Shown in pieces: positions 58,101 to 64,000 of a stretch of 64,000 nt of DNA (its first letter is position 1; every line of letters starts with the position of its first letter). The position numbers were made by a program, and so were the translations under genes. Origin of the DNA: Synaphobranchus kaupii (lineage: Eukaryota; Chordata; Actinopteri; Anguilliformes; Synaphobranchidae). The notes beneath the pieces are model-generated. The model worked only from the letters and a program-made list of their open reading frames with translations, ran no database searches and was not told the origin of the DNA. The stretch covers positions 22,259,305 to 22,323,304 of the forward strand of contig CM056391.1 of the NCBI GenBank assembly GCA_029718625.1, in the 5' to 3' direction.

Positions 58101-60012
58101 CATTAGGACATATTTCCCAACTTACCCGGGGCGTTATCTATCCATCCAGATAGTTTCTGTGTGATTTGACGATATTTGCTGCTGCTCACTCCAATACAGT
58201 GACCTCAACGGGGCGATTGTTTGTGGCGCTCAAAAAAAAAAAAAACACATTCAAAAAACTCAACTGCAACAGTGCAGTACAAAGAATGGAGTTTCGTGAG
58301 GAACTGGGTCATTATATTTGGTTGCGGTTCAGTTTTTCAAATGTTTTTTTTTTTTGCGCTTTGAGCGCCACAAACATTCGGTAAGTGAGGAAATAGGTTC
58401 TAATGTGTTTTAGGATGAGCTGCCCCTTTAAAGTCTAAGATCAACACCAAGGGGGAATCGTCTATCAGAAGGGGAAAAGAGCGGTAGCATAAAGCCATTC
58501 AGGATATAACGCATACGTTCTTAAAGGTGCACTGTGCTGTTTATAATCAGAGAAGTGTCCTCCGCCCTAAACCCGCCCTCTCACCTCCGTTGAGGGCAAG
58601 AAACACACTTGAGCGCAGCAAGCAAAATGTGAAGCGAAGATAAAAATGAAAATAACATTTTTAGCAACATGCATTGTTCTATATGGGTGTTAACACTAAT
58701 TAGGTTAATAATGTTATAACGATGAAATAAAGGCTATCCTGCACATTTCAGTCAAAGCCTATAAAAGAGAGAAGGTTCTCTCAGTATGGGACAGTGCATA
58801 TAAAGAAAAATGTACCCGGGCTCATCAAAGAGATTGCACAGAGTAAACGGTGGAGTAATAGAATGAAGTATTTATTAAATGCAACTGACATTTCAACTTA
58901 ACTTCTTCTTTCGTCTTCTTCAGAATCAACAGGTGATATAACGATCTTTACACTATAAGTGAACCTCCTAGGAACATCTTTACTGCAACGGTTGCAGTTG
59001 CAGCTATCTTGTGGTGTTTTTCCTTGTTCAGTATTTAGTAAACGTTATTCTGAACATTAATTTAGAACTGGGATGTAAAGATGGAATTGTGTGTGGAATA
59101 AGTAATATTAGTAGAGACATATCTTGTCATTCATAGCTAGTTAAGTAAACCAAACATGTTTTCTCTTTTATAGGTAGACCTAGGAAGTGGGATCTTATTG
59201 GACAAGAAGAAATGGTACGTAATCCGAGCCGTAAAATCCCATTCTGTGTTCTGCAAATCCCTCGCTGTGGCCATCTGGGGGAAGGAAACTCTGCAGCAGA
59301 GGAGTGTCACTGGAACAAAGGCCAACTCGGTGAAAGGCTCCGTGGCAAAGCCGCCATTGACACCAGAAAAAGTCGGTGTCATCAGAGGTAACTTCATACT
59401 AATATGAAACAATGATGTGAGCGTATTAGTGTCCTTTAAAACTGATGAAACCATGAGCTATGAAATTCAAGTGACGTTATAATGTTTTTGTCATGTTTTT
59501 CAAAGAGTGCCTGGTAAAACGTCTCCAGGAAGAAGGGTATCAGAAGGAGGCCATAGACAGGCAGTTGAGCCTTGTGAGACGTGCCATCTCTGAAAAAATC
59601 TGTGACATTAAGAAGACCGTCCAACTCACCTCAGACGTGAGTAATCAGATTCAAGTAAAGATGACTTGGCCTCCAACAGATCCATTCCAACCCTGATGCT
59701 TTTTGAAATGTGAATTAATTGTACTGTGTAAGATGTTGTCAGATAAATGTAACATAAACATTGCTAGAACAGCAAATACCATATTAATTGAGCCACACAT
59801 TGCCTACAAACAAAATTGGCTTGAGACCTCGTGAAGGATTGGCCTGCATTTCCTTGCCTTTCAATTTGTTTCTCTGTACAAAAACTGCCCTGTCTCTGCT
59901 TAGAATGTGTGACAAGTATACTCTTTCTGAAGATGCATTACATTCTGCATTTCTCTCTCATTTCTGTTTCTTTGAACAGAGAGCATCCGCTGGGCCCAGC
60001 TCCTCTGAATGA
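54916..60012 (+). CDS. BEN domain protein, BEND5-like, complete coding region
   Basis: Seven exons (54916-55108, 55552-55649, 56092-56419, 57182-57282, 59174-59387, 59506-59636, 59980-60012) join in phase. From ATG at 54925 the coding length is 1089 nt, 362 aa and a stop. The layout matches BEND5: an N-terminal MFADVRFLDDN..VPIEYIKDF domain, a basic and acidic linker, a coiled coil, and a C-terminal BEN domain (VDLGSGILL..WYVIRA..LAVAIWGKETLQQRSVTG..KPPLTPEKVGVIRECLVKRL). BEN domains bind DNA and recruit chromatin repressors, so a nuclear role is likely. It could be bend5 itself or a diverged paralogue; no symbol is given because orthology needs a tree. Introns are full of MITEs. Confidence 0.88.
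55552..55649 (+). CDS. bend5-like exon 2
   Basis: The exon is 98 nt, reads (D)PGTSRIPVPHVSSDDEMTEH then RDDCRACSGTAV, and uses acceptor ..ccggaaag and donor GTATGG. The acceptor is weak, but phase 1 in and phase 0 out fit both neighbours exactly. Confidence 0.65.
56092..56419 (+). CDS. bend5-like exon 3: basic linker and coiled coil
   Basis: The exon is 328 nt, with acceptor tctgctcatttcag and donor GTTTTT. It begins KEKKKNNEESHKK (basic, possible nuclear localisation), passes ESDDDAVVPFEIHQEL, then a Lys/Glu-rich heptad region (KKKQREYEDLIAEKEAAVKK) ending LNICLQEQLLLQKP. The DAVVP element and coiled coil are shared with BEND5. Confidence 0.9.
56490..57146. mobile_element. decayed Tc1/mariner element in bend5-like intron
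   Basis: Ends CAGTGCCCTCCATAAGTTTT and the inverse (..TTATGGAGGGCACTG) are flanked by TA. The minus strand at 56750-56915 retains the C-terminal part of a Tc1-type transposase (MLKRKLKATSPTNKQELKMA, AAVQAWQSIAREAP). A block from about 56952 (AAGGCCCGTCCACACTAAGA) to 57075 looks like a further insertion. Confidence 0.8.
57182..57282 (+). CDS. bend5-like exon 4
   Basis: The exon is 101 nt and reads (G)SQQMQVPLMIHDTDTVPQSK then VLPVPLVKVEDGK, with acceptor tattattatag and donor GTAAAG. It lies directly before the BEN domain exon; VEDGK joins VDLGSG as in BEND5 (..NGK-VHLGSG). Confidence 0.88.
57405..57693. mobile_element. hAT-type MITE
   Basis: Inverted ends CAGAGGTGGGCAA and CAGGGGTGGGCAA are flanked by the 8-bp duplication AACTAGGG on both sides; 289 bp, non-coding. 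Confidence 0.9.
58079..58427. mobile_element. piggyBac-type MITE
   Basis: It is bounded by TTAA on both sides. Inverted ends AGGGGCAGTTCACCCTAAAA and AGGGGCAGCTCATCCTAAAA continue into AATGTG/ACACATT. The interior folds on itself around GGCGCTCAAAAA...TTTTTGCGCTTTGAGCGCC. TTAA targets are diagnostic for piggyBac. Confidence 0.85.
58428..59173. other. bend5-like intron, no feature seen
   Basis: AT-rich sequence; TTAAAGGTGCACTGTGCTGT at about 58522 may be the end of another dispersed repeat, with no partner found. Confidence 0.4.
59174..59387 (+). CDS. bend5-like exon 5: BEN domain, first part
   Basis: The exon is 214 nt, with acceptor ttctcttttatag and donor GTAACT. It reads VDLGSGILLDKKKWYVIRAV, then SVFCKSLAVAIWGKETLQQR and SVTGTK...KPPLTPEKVGVIR. 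The LGxG, AVxIWG, RSVTG and KPPLxPxK motifs define the BEN domain. Confidence 0.93.
59506..59636 (+). CDS. bend5-like exon 6: BEN domain, last part
   Basis: The exon is 131 nt and reads (E)CLVKRLQEEGYQKEAIDRQL then SLVRRAISEKICDIKKTVQL and TSD, with acceptor gtttttcaaag and donor GTGAGT. RECL and ISEKICDIKK correspond to the C-terminal helices of the BEND5 BEN domain. Confidence 0.92.
59980..60012 (+). CDS. bend5-like last exon, coding part
   Basis: The acceptor is tttctttgaacag; RASAGPSSSE then TGA at 60010-60012. Phase fits, but the short tail has no family check, so an alternative last exon is possible. Confidence 0.65.
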   Translation, partial: RASAGPSSSE

Positions 60013-60079
60013 GGCAGTCATCTCTCTCTCTCTCATATTTAAATTTAAAAAATCTAATCCCAAATATACATATATATAT

Positions 60080-60094
60080 AATAAATTAAATAAA
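60080..60094 (+). terminator. polyadenylation signals of bend5-like gene
   Basis: Two overlapping-spaced AATAAA hexamers (60080-60085 and 60089-60094) lie about 70 bp after the stop codon, followed by a GT-rich stretch (60096-60140). This would give a very short 3' UTR. Confidence 0.6.
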
Positions 60095-60369
60095 CAGTGT
60101 TATTGGCTTGAATGAGTCTACGTTTGTATTTGTTACAGAGATGTCATATTTGTGTAAAAACAGCCAGGATCCAGCCTAATTGGAATTCTGCCTACATTGT
60201 GATATTTTCTGTCAGGCAGGGTTGCAGGTTCGTCTGGTTGACGCCAGTTATTGGAATCCAGTAAATTGGTAAAAGTAGGGTTAATATTAGGCGATTCCTT
60301 TTAATTGTATTTACTGTGCCATGACGGTATCATTGTGAATTTTACACAATCATTTAAATGAAAACTATT

Positions 60370-60692
60370 GGGCCTCATTCATGAAGCGTTCCTAAATATG
60401 CACGTACATTTATGTACGAAACAAGTTGGTACGAAAAATTTTCGCCGGATTCATCAAACCGTGTGGGAAAGGCAGATTTTTTCGTATTCACGTACGAAGC
60501 GCGTCCGCGTTTTGTGATTAGCATAAATCCACGCCCATGAATTGCCTTATATGGAGGCTGTCACTTCCATTTAAAGGTCCATACCTAGTGAAAATGGTCG
60601 CGAGCAGGTAAAATTTGTTAGTATGTGCGATTTTGCTAATACGAACGATTTACGAACAAATTTGTTCTGCTCACGTTTCATGAATGAGGCCC
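60370..60692. mobile_element. MITE, probably Harbinger-type
   Basis: Inverted ends GGGCCTCATTCATGAA on both sides with ATT duplicated outside; 323 bp. The 3-bp target and GGGCCTCATT start suggest PIF/Harbinger. The body is rich in TACGAA/TTCGTA words. Confidence 0.72.
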
Positions 60693-61658
60693 ATTGTTTC
60701 ATTAAAGCTTTGTTTATAAAAAAACTATGTCATGTACATGCTGAAGTGTCCATATGGTCTTGCATGTAGCCAAAACCAGAAGAACCCTAAAAACCAGAAT
60801 TAGCGAGCACCGGAGCTCCATTAGAAACGGTGACACTAAGAGCCCTATGGCATTACATTTTAGCGGCAATAATCATGTCGCCTTTACGATATGCTGTCCT
60901 TGAAAGGGTCCTTCTACCCCATCAGGGGGGAGATGTGCATAATGCCCTCCTCAGTCGGGATCCACCATCTCAAAACCTTTACGCGCGGTCTTAACATGGG
61001 AGTTTGACAAAACCATTTCTGTGACCATCCTGTATATTTATGGCAACTGTGACTTTGTCTTTTGCCAGTTTCTAAGTATATATTACTTACCTGGTTCTGT
61101 TTTCCATTTGATTTAATCCTATTACTGTGGTGGAGGTCGCACTATTTTTCTTTAGTATTCTGAATAGCATTTTTTATGTTTACATTCCGGCACTCACTTG
61201 GGAGGTGCTACCCATAGAGAATATAGCCTATGAGCAGGTTTTACGTAATACCGGTCAGAATACATGCACCTTTTAGGCTAGACTTTTTAAATGGGCTATG
61301 AACAGCTCACAAATTTGTTCTGATGAAGGCTTGCTAGCTGAAACGTTAACACTGCTGAAGTAAAGATTTATTTTTGGAGCACTATAACAAGTGTGCGAGT
61401 CTCATTTTTCTTTAGCGTTAATGGAGGACACACAAAAATAAAAATGTACATGTACTTTAAGAACATGAACCCTGACACCGTCTCATCTACAATTAGCCAA
61501 TCAGCGCTCCTCATTCACTGGCTATTGGTGATAGCGAAAGAAAAACATAAATCTCTAGTCCTGGCCTATGGTGCAAAATAAGGAACAGCTCACTCCCTAG
61601 CAATTTATTAAACATTGCACTGCACTCCTGTCAGGACACTCTAGTCCACATCCACTGG
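60693..61658. other. intergenic, dispersed repeat fragment
   Basis: CTGATGAAGGCTTGCTAGCT followed by GAAACGTTAAC near 61320-61350 resembles a common fish repeat end. No gene or terminal repeats identified. Confidence 0.35.
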
Positions 61659-61750
61659 CTGCCTCATACCACCAAGCACTCTGTTCCTGCTGAATAGCTG
61701 AAGCTAAGCAGGTGTGGGTCTTCTTAGTACTTGGATGGGAGACCACCTGC
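61659..61750 (+). mobile_element. 5S rRNA-derived SINE or pseudogene
   Basis: It contains CATACCACCAAGCACTCT, AGCTGAAGCTAAGCAGGTGT and TTAGTACTTGGATGGGAGAC then CACCTG, which follow the order and spacing of 5S rRNA including its internal promoter, with many substitutions and small changes. The 3' side continues into unrelated sequence, as in 5S-headed SINEs (SINE3 type) of fish. It is not a functional 5S gene. Confidence 0.75.
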
Positions 61751-62282
61751 AAAAATTAAGTTGATGCAGGTGGGCCAATAGGGGCAATCTTCCCTCTGGT
61801 CAAATAAACCCCAATGGCCCACTGTGGCGATGGGGACACTGTGCTGTAGGAGATGCAATCTTTCAATGCTGTCAATGTTCCTACCAGGCCTGATAGGGTT
61901 TATGATGATCCAGGCAGGTACAATTATATGCCAGGGGCCAAACTTGGTAATCTTTTGTTTCAGATCAGTGATTGTGATTAAATAACCTTTCCATATACTG
62001 CACGTCAGAACTGCAATTTCCTAAGCAAGCTGTTCAGAAGGTAGTGTCAAACAGCAATGGATGTTAATAAGGTTTAAAGGCTTGTAAATGTGAACCTTTG
62101 CCTGTGCTGTGTTGGATCAATTTCTTGTTCTTCAATCAACATTATCTTATGGCTTGTGAGGGCCGTAAGCAATTTTATCAGAGAAATACTGGTGCATCTG
62201 AAATGTGACTGAAAATACCTATAGCGATTCAATGGGGATAAATGAAAAAAATCCAAAAAGTTCAGACAAAGCAACCAGGTTC
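61751..62282. other. intergenic, no feature seen
   Basis: This may include the body of the 5S-derived SINE (61751-61900) but has no clear end. No gene seen. Confidence 0.4.
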
Positions 62283-64000
62283 GTAAAAAAAAAAAGTTTA
62301 TTGGTTTTTAAAACCACTTAAAAAATCTGGGAGCACTTTGAATTTAAAAAAGAAAAGAATAAACATTGCTGAATTGCTATTGCAACATTACCAAACTACT
62401 GTACGGTCCGCTGTACACCAGACAACAACATGGTGGGAGGTTCTAGAAGTCTAGATGGGCAGAATGATTTAAGGTGGTTTCTACAGGGTCAGTGAAAAGT
62501 ACAGCATGGTAGTCACTGCTGGATGAGGCCCCTGTGCATTAAAAGAAGAAAGTGTATTCTTTATTTTCTTCATTTAAGTCCAAATATCAGTGCTTATTAA
62601 CTGTTTTGCCAAAAATAAAAACAAAATAAAATGTATAAAAGTTTTCTTCACAAAGAGATGCATTTCTTTCTTTTAAAAAAGAAATAAAAACACCCAAATC
62701 AACAGAACAAATTCATAAACTGAACATACAGAACAAGTACAAATTTGATTTTAGTAAACATCAAACAATGCAAGTAACTTGTTATGCGAGTAGTTATCCT
62801 TTCTGGCTGATAGAACCAGTCCTTATTACAGCGAAGAAAGTGGTTACGAAGAATACTCTGTACAATAGAATTCAACACACATGCATGCTTATGATTATTT
62901 ATAAACATGGTGAAGGAAATATTTGATTTTTTTAAAGTTTTTTAAATTTTTCTTTAAATTGCGTTTTATATTCTCATGTATGAGAATGAGTAAAAGACTT
63001 ATCTCACTGAGATCAATTCACATTGCTACATAAGACAATTAAGTGTCATTTTTTTGATGACATTTCTTCTTTAACTATCATCTTCTTACTTAAGCTCTTT
63101 ACAAAAATATTTTTTTTTTGTGGGCTTCAATTGTTTCATTTGTCCTAAAAGAGGCGCCAAACCCTTGGTTCATAAAAAGTTTAGTGCAATTATGTGAACC
63201 TCAAAGCCTGCTGAAATTTGAGCTATTGAATTTCCAGTGTGTCTGCTGCTAAGTTCTGGGCACACAATATACCTCTGTCACAGAGAGACAAGCAACCTGC
63301 TAATATATCATATCTTTTTTCTCCAATAAACCATGCGATTGTTCTCACTCAATATGCACATCTTTTCTGCGAAAACAGCACTATAAATCTCATAAAGGAA
63401 ACAAAAGGACATCACCAAGATAGAAACCTGACGAACAGCATTATCTGTACAAGAAGCTCGAGCCGCAGCGCACCTCCCTAGCTGCAGATCTAATACAACC
63501 AGTAAAAGTATTTGTGAAGGTACACATAACTACCATATTTTTTTTTTTTTATAAGTATGGTCATAACACAGTGTCTTGAGTAATTGGATTTCTTACTGTG
63601 GATCTGTCATATTTACAAGTGGAGCTTTTCACATGTGTGGAACAGTACAACAGACAAAATTCACACAAAGAACATCCTGCTACATCATTTTTTCTTCTTT
63701 TTTTTTTTTTTGAAACAGACCAGTAGTGTGTTTTTTCAGCATGCTTTTCAAACAAGGTTCCCAGTGCAACAAAGTTGCAGAACAGCATTCAATTTTGATA
63801 GCCATTTCCGTCCTCCGTAAGTTATCATGGAAACCTTCACAATTAACATATCAGCAGAAGGCCTCCCAACCCATGTGCCATTAAGAACAGGAACTTGTGA
63901 ATGGGGAGCGATAGACAATGAGAGATGAGATGAAGGATAGCTACGTATTCCATTCTTATCTGTAACCAAGTAGGCAGCTTTTCTTTGGTATGGACATAAG
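62283..64000 (-). other. probable 3' UTR end of a minus-strand gene
   Basis: On the minus strand AATAAA lies at 62302-62297, followed downstream by a T run (62285-62295 as A on the plus strand), a typical polyadenylation site. The 1.7 kb upstream is AT-rich, lacks transposon ends and has no convincing open frame, as expected of a long 3' UTR. In mammals RFX7 lies on the 5' side of NEDD4 in the same orientation, so rfx7 is a candidate, purely by synteny. Confidence 0.4.

Noticed and set aside
61659..61750. 5S rRNA gene
   Set aside because: Too many substitutions across the 5' half and middle, and no normal 3' end; called a 5S-derived retroposon or pseudogene.

Overview
This window is nuclear DNA from a ray-finned (probably teleost) fish. 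It has short exons bounded by AG/GT splice sites, long introns, and a dense mix of Tc1/mariner, hAT, Harbinger, piggyBac, Ty3/Gypsy, tRNA-derived and 5S-derived repeats typical of fish genomes. I cannot name the species from the sequence.

Two protein genes can be read at exon level. The first is nedd4 (HECT E3 ubiquitin ligase) on the minus strand. Its 5' end is at about 36.2 kb and it runs off the left edge before the last WW domains and the HECT domain. The splice model is phase-consistent. A distal first exon (36158-36211) joins four C2-domain exons (33237-33310, 30781-30859, 29802-29840, 24584-24637). An internal promoter gives a 1.15 kb alternative first exon (19819-20968), matching the long NEDD4 isoform that lacks the start of C2. 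Both routes join shared exons at 11693-11743, 9788-9849, 8668-8770, 8105-8268 (first WW), 6792-6912 and 5257-5520. A tandem array of seven mini-exons (1694-3617) follows, then the second WW exon (560-679). A third, speculative first exon and TATA box lie near 13 kb.

The most unusual feature is the mini-exon array. Seven copies of a 60-69 nt, phase 0-0 exon each encode an Arg-Arg-Gly/Ala-Ser phosphosite-like peptide. From memory, mammalian NEDD4 has one equivalent exon. The exon just before the array ends in three 14-residue repeats that also carry an RRAS motif, so the transcript could hold from a few to ten such sites depending on splicing. A 50-bp minisatellite (4209-5253) starts right at the donor of that exon.

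The second gene is a complete seven-exon bend5-like gene (BEN domain protein, about 362 aa) on the plus strand at 54.9-60.0 kb, with polyadenylation signals at about 60.08 kb. From 62.28 kb to the right edge the sequence looks like the 3' UTR of a minus-strand gene; rfx7 is a guess from vertebrate gene order.

The 36-54 kb interval is largely a graveyard of nested mobile elements. It holds a degraded Ty3/Gypsy element with gag and pol remnants, a broken Tc1 copy, several long-hairpin elements sharing one core, and one Tc1-like element with matching ends and an uninterrupted 342-aa transposase. The remaining introns hold MITEs, SINEs, microsatellites and otherwise featureless AT-rich sequence.
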